A stretch of DNA of 64,000 nt from Thioalkalivibrio sp. ALMg11 (GCF_000377905.1 NZ_KB898871.1:345001-409000); one strand, 5' to 3'. Shown: positions 10,776 through 22,387, counted from the stretch's first letter. A program made the numbers and translations. Notes: generated by a model not told the origin, from the letters alone.

Positions 10776-10973
10776 ACCAAGAGGTCACGGAGAAGGTGTT
10801 ACGAGGCGGACAGGCCTCGGGTAGAACCGTAGGATGCGGATGAGCGCAGCGAATCGCATCGATTCTGCGGGTCGGTCGACCCCTGACGCGTTTCAACTGG
10901 CTTAACGTCTGCTGCGACCCTGACACCGTTCAAATGGTTTCCCTTCTCCGTGTTCCCTGTGCCCTCTGTGGTT
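10776..10973. repeat. MITE-like inverted-repeat element downstream of hemD
   Basis: The 282-base gap after hemD has no gene. Its left part reads ACCAAGAGGTCACGGAGAAG (10776-10795). Its right part (10943-10973) is the reverse complement of ACCACAGAGG...ACACGGAGAAG, with about 10 extra bases. The two therefore form imperfect terminal inverted repeats about 200 bases apart. Inside, GATGCG (10833) and CGCATC (10855) flank GATGAGCGCAGCGAAT, a small palindromic unit. The terminal sequence recurs at 44404-44588, which argues for a dispersed family. Confidence 0.6.
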
Positions 10974-11024
10974 CAACCGATTTTGACCTAGCCCTTCTTC
11001 GTTCTTGCGCGTCTTCCTGTGAGA

Positions 11025-12053
11025 TCACTCGGCCGGGGTGGCAGGCTCGAAGCTGTCGTAGCACAGCTGCTCCGGCGGCAGCCCGGCCGCCTGGAACGCC
11101 TCGCGCGCGGCGTGGATCATCGCCGGTGGCCCGGCCATGTAGACATCAAAGCCGGACAGGTCCGGGTACTCCGCCAGCACCGCGTCATGAGGCCAGCCGC
11201 TGACGGCGGCAAAGCCGGCGGCGGTCTCGGCCGGGGTATCCGACAGCACCGGCGTGAAACGGAAATGTCCGGCGTGCTCGGCGGTCATATGCTGCAGCCA
11301 GTCCGGGGCATAGATGCCATCGGCGCCGCGGGCGCCCCAGAACAGGTGGTGTGGGCGGCCCAGTCCCTCGGCGGCCAGGTGATCCAGCATCCCCTTTAAC
11401 GGACCGAAGCCGGTGCCCCCGCCGACGAACAGGCGCGGACGCGGGGATTCCTCGTCGACGAAGAAGCTACCCAGCGGCCCCTCGATACGCAGCAGCGCCT
11501 TGGGCTTGAGCTCCTCGAACACCATGGTGGAAAAGCGCCCGCCCTGCATGTGCCGGACATGCAGGGACAGCTGCGCGTCATCGTGCGGGGCGTTGGCCAG
11601 GGAATAGCTGCGGCGCTCGCCCCCCTTGAGCAGGATGTCCAGGTACTGCCCGGCGAGGAATTGCAGGCGCTCGGCGGCCGGGAGCTGCAAACGCAGCTCC
11701 ATCACGTCGTCGGCCAGACGGTTCAGGGCCGCCACGCGACACGGCAGGGTCTTGACCACGATGTCCCTGGCCGCGCCGATCTCTTTCACCTCGATCTCGA
11801 GGTCGTCCACCGGGACCGCCTGGCAGAACAACGCCATGCCGTCGGCCAGTTCCGCCTCGCTGATGCCCGGTGGCTTGTTCGGCCCGTGATCGACCTCGCC
11901 CTGCAGCACCCGCCCCTTGCAGGAGCCACAGGCGCCATTGCGGCAGCCATAGGGAAAGGCGAAGCCCTGGCGCAGGCCGGCCTCGAGGACGGTCTCGTCG
12001 TCTTCGACCTCGAATACATGGCCACTGGGCTGAATGGTGACATCGAACGCCAT
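11025..12053 (-). CDS. Ferredoxin-domain NAD(P)H:flavin/ferredoxin reductase (AscD-like)
   Basis: This 342-residue electron-transfer flavoprotein has three domains. The first is an N-terminal plant-type [2Fe-2S] domain (about 1-95), with the cysteines of YGCRNGACGSCKG and a fourth in LFCQAV. The second is an FAD-binding barrel with RSYSLANAP. The third is a C-terminal NAD(P)H domain with LFVGGGTGFGPLKGML and a terminal CYDSFEP. This is the architecture of CDP-6-deoxy-glucoseen reductase and oxygenase reductases. No CDP-sugar genes are nearby, so a general flavin or iron-sulfur reductase role is likelier. Proximity to ubiD recalls the ubiD-fre pairing in enterics, but here two other genes intervene. 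The natural acceptor is unknown. Confidence 0.88.
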   Translation of the reverse strand: MAFDVTIQPSGHVFEVEDDETVLEAGLRQGFAFPYGCRNGACGSCKGRVLQGEVDHGPNKPPGISEAELADGMALFCQAVPVDDLEIEVKEIGAARDIVVKTLPCRVAALNRLADDVMELRLQLPAAERLQFLAGQYLDILLKGGERRSYSLANAPHDDAQLSLHVRHMQGGRFSTMVFEELKPKALLRIEGPLGSFFVDEESPRPRLFVGGGTGFGPLKGMLDHLAAEGLGRPHHLFWGARGADGIYAPDWLQHMTAEHAGHFRFTPVLSDTPAETAAGFAAVSGWPHDAVLAEYPDLSGFDVYMAGPPAMIHAAREAFQAAGLPPEQLCYDSFEPATPAE

Positions 12054-12208
12054 CGGGAACCCTCGGTCGCGGAAAGGCCGTCATTCTCGCCGCTGCTGCC
12101 CCGAACGCAAGCAACCGCAGTCCGGCCGGGTCGTACCCGCAGGGGTTCCCTCGCACGGACGGGTTCGGCAGAATCGGGCCCGAACCACAAAAAAGACAAG
12201 GGAATGCC

Positions 12209-12793
12209 ATGCGTCATCTACTGATTGCCGCCGGGGCCGGGCTGCTGCTTGCGAGCGGCTGCGCCTCCAACGAGACCCGTTCCACCGATTCCGGGGATGC
12301 TGCGGCCACGCAGACGGACGCCCCGGCCGCCACCGTCGAGGTCGCGGCGGATGCGGCGGTGATCCGGGTTGCGCACGCGGTGCCCTACAGCGCCGATGCC
12401 ACCATCGCCAACAACATCCGCCAGGAGTGCAACCTGGAGGAACAGTTCTCCGAGTTCATCGAGCACTACGGGGCCGATCAGGGCATCCGCTTCCAGCGCA
12501 GCCAGGATCTCGATCCGGCGGCGGGTGGCCAGGTGCTGATGGTCGAGCTGACCAACGCAGTCAGCGGTGGCAACGCCTGGATCGGCCACCGCAAGGTCAC
12601 CGAGGCGGCGGGCACGCTGTACGCGGACGGCGAGGAGCAGGCCAGCTTCACCTCGCGGCGCTTCTCCGGCGGCGGGGCGTTCGGCGGCTTCAAGGGCTCG
12701 TGTTCGGTGCTGGGACGTACCGTGCAGGTGATGGGTCGCGACATCGCGGCCTGGTCGACGGCGCCGGAGGATGGCGCCCACCTGGGCGACTAG
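12209..12793 (+). CDS. Uncharacterised lipoprotein
   Basis: This 194-residue product has a lipoprotein signal peptide with lipobox LASGC and Cys19 as the likely acylation site, followed by a Thr/Ala/Asp-rich linker to about residue 50. The mature domain contains two further cysteines, in RQECNLEEQF and KGSCSVLG, which could form a disulfide. It also has glycine-rich segments (GNAWIGHRKV, GGGAFGGFKG). I recall similar C-terminal domains in proteobacterial hypothetical proteins but know no function. The ATG is preceded by AAGGGA. The stop overlaps the stop of the convergent hydrolase gene by 4 bases. Confidence 0.82.
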   Translation: MRHLLIAAGAGLLLASGCASNETRSTDSGDAAATQTDAPAATVEVAADAAVIRVAHAVPYSADATIANNIRQECNLEEQFSEFIEHYGADQGIRFQRSQDLDPAAGGQVLMVELTNAVSGGNAWIGHRKVTEAAGTLYADGEEQASFTSRRFSGGGAFGGFKGSCSVLGRTVQVMGRDIAAWSTAPEDGAHLGD

Positions 12794-13770
12794 CCCGCGC
12801 AGGGATTCGCGTTCGAAGCATCGGGCAGCCCGCCCGGGTCGGCCACCCGATGCATCCAATCGACCAGACGGGTGGCCGTGGTCTGCCAGTCGGGCGCGTG
12901 CAGGAGCAGATGCGGCCAGTCGGGATCGGTCCAGACCTCGGCCTGCCCCTGCGGATGCGCGCGGGCGGCGGCGCAGACCGATTCCCGCAGGATCGTGCCG
13001 TCCTGCTCGCCCCACAGATACACCACCGGCACCGCGACGCGGTCGATGTGGTCGGTGGCGTACTGTGCCAACCAGACGACGCCGGCATAGGTATCCATGC
13101 GGACGCGGCGGATGATCTGTGGGTCCCTGGAGAAACGCTCGACTGCCTCCGGTGCGAGGCTGTCGGAATAGCTGGGATTGATGGTGAAGGTGAGCCCTGC
13201 GGCCAGAACCTCGCCGGTGCGTACGGCGGCATCCCAGAAACCGCGCGCGGGGATCCCGCCACGCAGGCCCGGGGCAACGGCCATGACCCCGGCGACCTTC
13301 AGCTCGGGGTGAGTGGCGAGGCTCGCTAACGCGGCGGACCCGCCCATGCTCTCCCCCAGCAGGAAGACCGGCCGCTCGGGGTGCTCCGCTCGCGCTGCTC
13401 GAACCATGGTGGCTACATCGCTGATCAATGGCTCGGCACCCGGCCAGCGGCCGTGCGGCTGGCTCGTGCCATGGCCACGCTGATCCAGCGCCTGGACACT
13501 GTAGCCGCGATCGGCCAGCCAGGGGCCCAGGGCTTCATAGGCACCGGCGTGATCGCGGAAGCTGTGCAGGGCGATCACCACCGCGATGGGTTCTTCGGCC
13601 GACCAGCGGCGGACGCGCTCGGGGGCAATCGGTACGTCCGTGTGGGCTTCCTTCACTGGGGTCCCCGCCGCGCGCACGATTTCAGGCTCCGGGGTCGCCG
13701 CGCAGGCGGTCAGGGTCAGTACCAGCACGGCCAGGAGACCGGCTACACCCGGGGTTCGGCGGCGCGTCAC
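12790..13770 (-). CDS. Alpha/beta-hydrolase lipoprotein (monoacylglycerol-lipase-like)
   Basis: This 326-residue serine hydrolase has a lipoprotein-type signal (LAVLVLTLTACAA, Cys23), so it is probably anchored in the cell envelope. Hydrolase features are the oxyanion region VVIALHSFRDHAG, ALDQRGHGTS, the nucleophile elbow GESMGG with Ser141, an acid in the VVYLWGEQDG strand and a terminal His in WPHLLLHAPDW. The order and spacing match lysophospholipase/monoacylglycerol lipase relatives; the substrate is not evident. It starts at a GTG only 3 bases after the ubiD stop, suggesting co-transcription with ubiD. Confidence 0.87.
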   Translation of the reverse strand: MTRRRTPGVAGLLAVLVLTLTACAATPEPEIVRAAGTPVKEAHTDVPIAPERVRRWSAEEPIAVVIALHSFRDHAGAYEALGPWLADRGYSVQALDQRGHGTSQPHGRWPGAEPLISDVATMVRAARAEHPERPVFLLGESMGGSAALASLATHPELKVAGVMAVAPGLRGGIPARGFWDAAVRTGEVLAAGLTFTINPSYSDSLAPEAVERFSRDPQIIRRVRMDTYAGVVWLAQYATDHIDRVAVPVVYLWGEQDGTILRESVCAAARAHPQGQAEVWTDPDWPHLLLHAPDWQTTATRLVDWMHRVADPGGLPDASNANPCAG

Positions 13771-13773
13771 GGC

Positions 13774-15237
13774 TCATAGCCCCAGTTCATCCCAGATCTC
13801 GTCCACGCGGCGCTTGACCGCCTCGTCCATGGCAATCGGCCGGCCCCACTCGCGGGTGGTCTCGCCCGGCCACTTGGACGTCGCATCCATGCCCATCTTC
13901 GATCCCAGGCCCGAGACCGGCGAGGCAAAGTCGAGGTAGTCGATGGGCGTGTTCTCCACCAGGGTGGTGTCGCGGGCCGGGTCCATGCGCGTGGTGATGG
14001 CCCAGATCACGTCTTTCCAATCGCGGGTGTTCACGTCGTCGTCGACCACGATCACGAACTTGGTGTACATGAACTGACGCAGGAAGGACCACACACCCAT
14101 CATCACGCGCTTGGCGTGGCCCGGGTACTGCTTGCGCATGGAGACGACAGCCAGGCGGTAGGAACAACCCTCGGGCGGCAGGTAGAAGTCCACGATCTCC
14201 GGGAACTGCTTCTGCAGGATGGGAATGAACACCTCGTTCAGGGCCACCCCGAGCACGGCGGGCTCGTCCGGCGGGCGCCCGGTGTAGGTGGAATGGTAGA
14301 TCGGCTGATCGCGATGGGTGATGCGGTCGATGGTGAAGACCGGGAATTCGTCCACCTCGTTGTAGTAACCAGTGTGATCCCCGAACGGGCCTTCGGGGGC
14401 GGTATCCCCCGGGTGGATATGCCCCTCGAGGACGAACTCGGCCGAGGCCGGGACCTCCAGGTCGGAACCGATGCAACGGGTGACCTCGGTGCGACTGCCA
14501 CGCAACAAGCCGGCGAAGGCGTACTCCGACAGGGTGTCCGGCACCGGGGTCACAGCGCCGAGGATGGTGGCTGGATCGGCACCCAGGGCCACAGCGATGG
14601 GGAAGGGCTCGCCGGGGTGCGCCTGGCACCACTCGCGAAAATCGAGCGCACCGCCACGATGCGACAGCCAGCGCATGATCACGCGATTGCGCCCAATGAC
14701 CTGCTGGCGATAGATCCCGAGGTTCTGGCGCGACTTCTCCGGGCCACGGGTGACCACCAGGCCCCAGGTAATCAGCGGGCCGGCGTCTTCCGGCCAGCAG
14801 GTCTGGACCGGGAGTTGGTCGAGATCAACCGCATCGCCCTCCAGCACATGGCGCTGACAGGGCGCCCCACGGACCTTCTTCGGCGCCATGTCCAGCACCT
14901 TGCGAAAGATCGGTAGCTGTTCCCAGGCCGCCTTGAAGCCCTTGGGCGGATCCGGCTGCTTCAGGAAGGCGAGCAGGCGCCCGACCTCGCGCAGGGCCTC
15001 CACAGAATCCTCGCCCATGCCCATGGCCACCCGCTCCGGGGTGCCGAACAGGTTGGCGAGCACCGGGATGTCGGAGCCGGTGGGGTTTTCGAACAGCAGG
15101 GCCGGGCCGCCGGCGCGCAGGACGCGGTCGGCGATCTCGGTCATCTCCAGGTTCGGGTCCACCTCGCGGGTGATGCGGCGCAGCTCGCCGCGCTGTTCGA
15201 GGCCATCAATGAAATCGCGCAGATCCTTGTACTTCAC
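13774..15237 (-). CDS. ubiD: UbiD: 4-hydroxy-3-polyprenylbenzoate decarboxylase
   Basis: UbiD removes the carboxyl group from polyprenyl-hydroxybenzoate in ubiquinone synthesis, using prenylated FMN made by UbiX (not in this window). The length of 487 residues is normal. Family features are the N-terminal [20 protein letters not shown], the prFMN/metal region [17 protein letters not shown] and HRGGAL, and [12 protein letters not shown] with its acidic residue. The GTG start at 15237 follows GGGAGA. It lies between xthA (upstream) and the hydrolase lipoprotein gene (downstream), all on the minus strand. Confidence 0.96.
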   Translation of the reverse strand: MKYKDLRDFIDGLEQRGELRRITREVDPNLEMTEIADRVLRAGGPALLFENPTGSDIPVLANLFGTPERVAMGMGEDSVEALREVGRLLAFLKQPDPPKGFKAAWEQLPIFRKVLDMAPKKVRGAPCQRHVLEGDAVDLDQLPVQTCWPEDAGPLITWGLVVTRGPEKSRQNLGIYRQQVIGRNRVIMRWLSHRGGALDFREWCQAHPGEPFPIAVALGADPATILGAVTPVPDTLSEYAFAGLLRGSRTEVTRCIGSDLEVPASAEFVLEGHIHPGDTAPEGPFGDHTGYYNEVDEFPVFTIDRITHRDQPIYHSTYTGRPPDEPAVLGVALNEVFIPILQKQFPEIVDFYLPPEGCSYRLAVVSMRKQYPGHAKRVMMGVWSFLRQFMYTKFVIVVDDDVNTRDWKDVIWAITTRMDPARDTTLVENTPIDYLDFASPVSGLGSKMGMDATSKWPGETTREWGRPIAMDEAVKRRVDEIWDELGL

Positions 15238-15282
15238 GGGGTCTCCCTCGGGAATGGCCGGTTGGTGCGACCCGGGCCAGGG

Positions 15283-16050
15283 TTAGGCGGAGAATTCCGC
15301 CCAGACCGGGGCATGGTCGGACGGACGCTCCCAGCCACGCGGTTCGCGGTCGATGCCCGCGGCCTGCAGGCGAGCCTGCAATGGAGCGCTGGCCAGGACC
15401 AGGTCGATGCGCAGGCCACGATTGCGACGGAAGGACGCAGCTCGATAATCGAACCAGGAGTACTCCTCCGCGGGCTGCTCGAAGGCACGGAAGGTATCCG
15501 TGAGGCCGAGATCGGTGAACGCGGTCAGGGCCTCGCGTTCCGGCGTGGAGCAAAGGATGCGCTCGTGCCAGGCCTCGGGATCGTGCACGTCGCGATCATC
15601 CGGGGCGATGTTGAAGTCGCCGAGGACCACGAGATTCGGGTGCTTCGCGATCTCGTCGGCCAGCCAGGCATGTAGCCGTGCCAACCAATCCAGCTTGTAG
15701 GCGTATTTCTCGGTACCGACGTTCTCGCCGTTCACTACATACAGGTTAACCACGCGAACCGCACCGATGGTGGCGGCCAGGATGCGCCGCTGCGCATCCT
15801 CGAGCCCGGGCGGATCGGTGACCACGTCGGTGGCCTCGGTGCGCGAGATGATGGCGACGCCGTTGTAGGTCTTCTGCCCGGAGAACACGACCTGGTAGCC
15901 CGCATCGCGGATGGCCGTGGCCGGAAAGTTCTCGTCGGTCAGCTTGGTCTCCTGCAGGGCCAGGACGTCGGTCCGCGAGCTCCCCAGCCAGTCGAGGACC
16001 TGCGGCAGACGGACCTTGAGCGAATTGACGTTCCAGCTGGCAATCTTCAC
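15283..16050 (-). CDS. xthA: Exodeoxyribonuclease III
   Basis: This is an AP endonuclease and 3'-5' exonuclease of base-excision repair, 255 residues, typical for the Xth family. The motifs run in order: KIASWNVNSLKVRL, ALQETKL (metal-binding Glu), YNGVAIISR, LYVVNGENVGTEKYAYK, LGDFNIAPDDRD, IDLVLAS and the catalytic SDHAPVW. The GTG start at 16050 overlaps the prlC stop in a GTGA arrangement, so translation is probably coupled to prlC. Codon use matches the neighbours. Confidence 0.97.
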   Translation of the reverse strand: MKIASWNVNSLKVRLPQVLDWLGSSRTDVLALQETKLTDENFPATAIRDAGYQVVFSGQKTYNGVAIISRTEATDVVTDPPGLEDAQRRILAATIGAVRVVNLYVVNGENVGTEKYAYKLDWLARLHAWLADEIAKHPNLVVLGDFNIAPDDRDVHDPEAWHERILCSTPEREALTAFTDLGLTDTFRAFEQPAEEYSWFDYRAASFRRNRGLRIDLVLASAPLQARLQAAGIDREPRGWERPSDHAPVWAEFSA

Positions 16051-18098
16051 GCGGCTTTTTCCTCCAGGCCGCTATGACGCAACAGCGCATCGATCTGCGG
16101 ATCGCGCCCGCGGAAGGCTCGGAAGGACTCCGCGGCCGGGCGCGAGGCCCCGGCCTCGAGGATCTCGCGCAGGTAGGCCGCCCCCACCTCGGGCGAGAAC
16201 AGACCTTCCTCTTCGAAGCGCCCGAATGCGTCAGCCGACAGGACCTCGGCCCACTTGTAGCTGTAGTACCCCGCGGCATAACCGCCGGCAAAGATGTGGC
16301 CGAAGCCGTGGGCAAAGCGATTGAACTCCGGCGGATGAACCACCGCGATCTCCTGGCGCACGGTCTCCAGGAGGCGCTGGATGTTCGCGGCCTCCGCAGG
16401 GGCGGGCCCGGCATGCAGGCGCATGTCGAAGAGAGAGAACTCGACCTGGCGCAAGAGCTGCAACGCCGCGTGGAAGTGGCGCGTCCCCTGCAGGCGCTGG
16501 AAGAGGTCCTCGGGCATCGCCTCGCCAGTCTCGTGATGGCGCGCGAACAGATCCAGCGCCTCGCGTTCCCAGCACCAGTTCTCCATGAACTGGCTGGGGA
16601 GTTCGACCGCATCCCATTCAACGCCGTTGATGCCGGCGATGTCGGGTTCGTCCACCCGGGTCAGCATGTGATGCAGGCCGTGCCCGAACTCGTGGAACAG
16701 GGTGATCACTTCGTCATGGGTGAACAGGGCCGGCCTGCCGTCGACCGGCGGGGTCGAGTTGCAGGTCATGTAGGCGACCGGCAGCTGGGCGCGGTCCTCG
16801 GAGATGAAGCGGTTGCGGCAGACATCCATCCAGGCCCCGCCGCGCTTGTTCTTACGGGCGTATAGATCGAAGTAGAAGCCGGCACGTTCGATTCCATTCG
16901 CGTCATATATGCGATAGAACTGGACGTCGTCGTGCCAGGTCTCGATGCTGTCGTCGGGCTCGAAGCGGACCTGGAACAGGCGCTGGACCAGACCAAACAA
17001 GCCGCTGACCGCCCGGTCGGCGGGGAAGTAGGGCTTCAGCATCTCCTGGCTGAGGCCCAGGCGCCGTTCGCGCATTTTCTCGGCCGCGAAGGCCATGTCC
17101 CAGGCCTCCAGGGTTTCCAGGTCAAGTTCATCACGCGCAAATGCGCGCAACTCGTCCAGGTCGCGCTCGGCCTGGGGGCGCGCGCGGTGAGCCAGATCCT
17201 GCAGGAAGCCTTCGACCTGCTCGGCGCTATCGGCCATTTTGGTCGCGAGCGAGCGCTCGGCATAGTGGCCAAAGCCTGTCAGATGCGCCTTTTCCTCCCG
17301 CAATTGGAGGATCTCGACCATGATCTCGCTGTTGTCGTGATTGCCGGCGCCGGGCCCGAGGTCAGACGCCCGCGTCGTGAATGCCTCGTAGACGCGGTGA
17401 CGCAGGTCGCGATCCCTGGCGTGGGTCATGACCGCCAGGTAGCTGGGAATGTCGAGGGTCACGACAAAGCCCGTCTGGTCGTGATCACGCGCGTTCTGCG
17501 CCAGCATCGCCTGGTCGGACTCGGAGATGCCGGCGAGCGCGGCGGGATCATCGGTCTGCCAGGTCCAGGCCTGGGTGGCGTCCAGCACGTTCTCTTCGAA
17601 ACGTGCAGTCAGCTCCGACAGGCGGGCGTTGATGGCTCGCAGGCGTTCGCGCTCGGCTTCGGGCAGATCGACGCCGCTCAGATGGAAATCGCGCAGCATG
17701 TCATCCAGCACCTTTCGCCGCTGGAGCGACACCTGCGCGTACTCTTCGCTGTCGGCCAGGCACCGCACCGCCCGGTACAGGCCCTGATGCTGCGAGACCC
17801 AGCTTCCGTAGTCCGACAACAGAGGGAGGCTGGCGTTGTATGCCGCACGAATCTCGGGACCGTTCATGACCGCATTGAGGTGACCGACCGGAGACCATAC
17901 GGCATCCAGGCGCGTGTCCAGCGCCTGCAGCGGCAGGACCAGCGTGGCCCAGGTCGGCTGATCCCCGACGGCCTCGACCAGGCGATCGATCTCCGCGCGA
18001 TTCTCCACCAGGACGGTTTCCACTGCGGGCAGGACATGTTCGGGTTCGATCGAGCGAAAGGCGGGCAGCCGGTCGGTCTGCAGCAAGGGGTTGGACAC
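16047..18098 (-). CDS. prlC: Oligopeptidase A (M3 family metallopeptidase)
   Basis: This is a cytoplasmic zinc metallopeptidase that degrades oligopeptides, including cleaved signal peptides. The 683-residue product carries the M3 zinc site LFHEFGHGLHHML, with the third ligand in NGVEWDAVELPSQFMENW, and the usual long helical N-terminal half. The C-terminus includes the YSYKWAEVLSADAF region found in PrlC/OpdA. It starts at a GTG (18098) and overlaps xthA by 4 bases at its 3' end. No signal peptide is present, in line with a cytosolic enzyme. Confidence 0.96.
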   Translation of the reverse strand: MSNPLLQTDRLPAFRSIEPEHVLPAVETVLVENRAEIDRLVEAVGDQPTWATLVLPLQALDTRLDAVWSPVGHLNAVMNGPEIRAAYNASLPLLSDYGSWVSQHQGLYRAVRCLADSEEYAQVSLQRRKVLDDMLRDFHLSGVDLPEAERERLRAINARLSELTARFEENVLDATQAWTWQTDDPAALAGISESDQAMLAQNARDHDQTGFVVTLDIPSYLAVMTHARDRDLRHRVYEAFTTRASDLGPGAGNHDNSEIMVEILQLREEKAHLTGFGHYAERSLATKMADSAEQVEGFLQDLAHRARPQAERDLDELRAFARDELDLETLEAWDMAFAAEKMRERRLGLSQEMLKPYFPADRAVSGLFGLVQRLFQVRFEPDDSIETWHDDVQFYRIYDANGIERAGFYFDLYARKNKRGGAWMDVCRNRFISEDRAQLPVAYMTCNSTPPVDGRPALFTHDEVITLFHEFGHGLHHMLTRVDEPDIAGINGVEWDAVELPSQFMENWCWEREALDLFARHHETGEAMPEDLFQRLQGTRHFHAALQLLRQVEFSLFDMRLHAGPAPAEAANIQRLLETVRQEIAVVHPPEFNRFAHGFGHIFAGGYAAGYYSYKWAEVLSADAFGRFEEEGLFSPEVGAAYLREILEAGASRPAAESFRAFRGRDPQIDALLRHSGLEEKAA

Positions 18099-18191
18099 GG
18101 TATCTCCAGGGGTCGGGCCAGCAGTGGATTATGCCATTCGGACAGGGAGCCCGGCAGGGCGTTCCCCGCAACTCGGGCGTCGGGGCGAAGC

Positions 18192-18710
18192 TTACGGCCG
18201 CGGCGGACGCACGGGGTGAAAGACGGTATGGCCGGCGAGGCGCGCGAGCAGTCCGTAGGCCCACTGGCGGCGCAACGCAGCATAGGTATCCACCGCGGCA
18301 TTGTAGCGTCCCAGGGCGTCAGTAATTGCCTGGTCCAGTGCCGCTACCCGAGAGGCGAGTCGATCGGGCGAACTCGATACAATATTATCATTATCAATGA
18401 GTTGTATGCGTATCCCGTCCCATTCGGCGCGGATGGTGCGTTCGCCCTGGGCCAGACCTGGAAGATCGCCGCTGCGTCGCGCTCGCTCCTGTTCCTGTAC
18501 CACCTGTCGGAGTGCCCGCAGGTCCAGGGGCGGATCGTCCCGGGTCGCGGTACAAGCCCGGTCCAACAGGCCATTGCGTTGGGTGAGCAGCGTATCGAGT
18601 CGATCCCAGGCCGCAACGACCCGGCGTTCATGGACCGCAAGATGGGTGTACAGGCGAAACGTGACCAGCGCCAGAATCACCAGGAGCAGGAGTACGCCCA
18701 GGACCTGCAT
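18192..18710 (-). CDS. Divergent LemA-like membrane protein
   Basis: This 172-residue protein has an N-terminal transmembrane segment (VLGVLLLLVILALVTF) and an otherwise helical body. Two places echo the LemA family: AWDRLDTLLTQRNGLLDRA after the membrane helix, like the conserved AW-x-VD-x-L-x-RR region, and YNAAVDTYAALRRQWAYGLLARLAG near the end, like the conserved YN-x-x-V-x-x-Y-N block. The canonical C-terminal FE motif is not clear, so it may be a degenerate or distinct branch. It lies 36 bases after gyrB in the same orientation. Function is unknown. Confidence 0.7.
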   Translation of the reverse strand: MQVLGVLLLLVILALVTFRLYTHLAVHERRVVAAWDRLDTLLTQRNGLLDRACTATRDDPPLDLRALRQVVQEQERARRSGDLPGLAQGERTIRAEWDGIRIQLIDNDNIVSSSPDRLASRVAALDQAITDALGRYNAAVDTYAALRRQWAYGLLARLAGHTVFHPVRPPRP

Positions 18711-18746
18711 GGTGCCGGCGGGATCCGTACCTTGGGAGCGAGAACG

Positions 18747-21185
<2,439 letters not shown>

Positions 21186-21291
21186 TCATCCGGCCAGTTG
21201 CAGACACGCCAGTATAGCGCAAAGGCGGGGGGCACCGGTGAGGTCACGTACGGGGATCCAGGAGGGCGACGAGGGCAAAGGCCCGGGCGCC

Positions 21292-22374
21292 TCAAGCTGG
21301 GGATTCGGGCGTTACGCGACCATGTTTCACGTGGAACAATTGCCCTGCGGCATCACCGTCGAGTCCGGGGATATCATCTCCCACGGCGGTCACCAGGATC
21401 TGCCAGCCCGACGCACACAACCCGGCCATCAACCCCTCCACTGCCTCGCGATCCAGCTCAGAGACCACATCATCCAGCAGCATAACCGGCGCCCGCCCGG
21501 TCTCCGCCTCGAGCATCCTTGCCTGCCCGCCCACGAGGGCCGTGACCAGTCGCTTCTGCTCACCCCGGGAGGCCTCGGCGGCGAGACGACCCGCAAGCCG
21601 TAAATCGATGTCGGCTCGCTGCGGGCCCGCCTGCGCGAAGCCCCGTTCCTCGTCGCCCTCCCGGCTACGCTCCAGCGCCTCGCCCAGGCTTCGCTCCCGA
21701 TCCCAGCCCATCCGCGGATTCAAGTTCAAATCGGCTAGCCGGTCCCCGAATCCAAACTGGCAGGCGGCCTCCGCAGTTGCCGCCTGCCAGGACCCCACGT
21801 AACGACGCCGCGCGTCACTGATCGCCTCGCCAAACTCCAGCCAGGGGCGCTCGAACTCACGCGCACCCGCACGGTCCCCAGCGCGCAAGGCGGCATTACG
21901 TTGATCATGGGCTCGCTTCCAGCGCTGCCACTGGGCCCGGTAACCCGGGATCGCATGGAAGCAACCCCAGTCCAACAGTCGCCTGCGCTCTTCCGGTCCG
22001 CCCGTCAGTAATTCGAAAGACCCGGCGTGCAGCGTTCGCGCCGGCAACCACTCGGCGACCGCCGCATGGCCCTCCATCCAGCGGCCATCGAGGCGCGACC
22101 GGCGTGCCCCATCCCAGGTAATCCCTAACCGATGCGAACCTCCGGCCGGGTCCTTCACCACCGCCCCAATCCATAACCCCTCGCCCCCGGTCCGCCCCAC
22201 ACGACGTAATTGCTGGGTACGGAACGAGCGCCCAGCCGCGAGGATATGCACTGCTTCTAGGATCGAGGTCTTGCCAGCGCCATTCGGCCCGACGAGCCGG
22301 TTGATTCCCGGCCCCAGCGTCAAGGCCTGTTCCTCAAGGTTGCGGACCCCCTGCCACCACAGCGACTCCAGCAC
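21292..22374 (-). CDS. recF: DNA replication and repair protein RecF
   Basis: This SMC-like ATPase helps load RecA at gaps. The 360-residue protein has Walker A GPNGAGKTS (residues 29-36), the ABC signature region around EASRGEQKRLV and the Walker B segment MLLDDVVSELD. It starts at a GTG, 13 bases after the dnaN stop. Its last 20 or so residues, including QLFHVKHGRV, extend beyond the D-loop region; the DNA encoding FHVKH is a parS site (21323-21338), so this tail may be kept for its DNA sequence rather than its protein role. Confidence 0.97.
   Translation of the reverse strand: MLESLWWQGVRNLEEQALTLGPGINRLVGPNGAGKTSILEAVHILAAGRSFRTQQLRRVGRTGGEGLWIGAVVKDPAGGSHRLGITWDGARRSRLDGRWMEGHAAVAEWLPARTLHAGSFELLTGGPEERRRLLDWGCFHAIPGYRAQWQRWKRAHDQRNAALRAGDRAGAREFERPWLEFGEAISDARRRYVGSWQAATAEAACQFGFGDRLADLNLNPRMGWDRERSLGEALERSREGDEERGFAQAGPQRADIDLRLAGRLAAEASRGEQKRLVTALVGGQARMLEAETGRAPVMLLDDVVSELDREAVEGLMAGLCASGWQILVTAVGDDIPGLDGDAAGQLFHVKHGRVTPESPA
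21323..21338. promoter_or_regulatory. parS centromere site
   Basis: TGTTTCACGTGGAACA differs from the canonical palindromic ParB site TGTTTCACGTGAAACA at one base. It lies in the 3' end of recF, about 2.2 kb from the candidate oriC and 10-11 kb from parAB. ParB is expected to nucleate here and spread, guiding origin segregation. No second comparably good site was seen in the window. Confidence 0.9.
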
Positions 22375-22387
22375 GCAGACCCCGGGA

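Noticed and set aside
11025-12053. CDP-6-deoxy-sugar reductase in a sugar-nucleotide pathway
   Set aside because: The domain order fits, but no other deoxysugar gene is nearby, so a general flavin/iron-sulfur reductase is the safer call.
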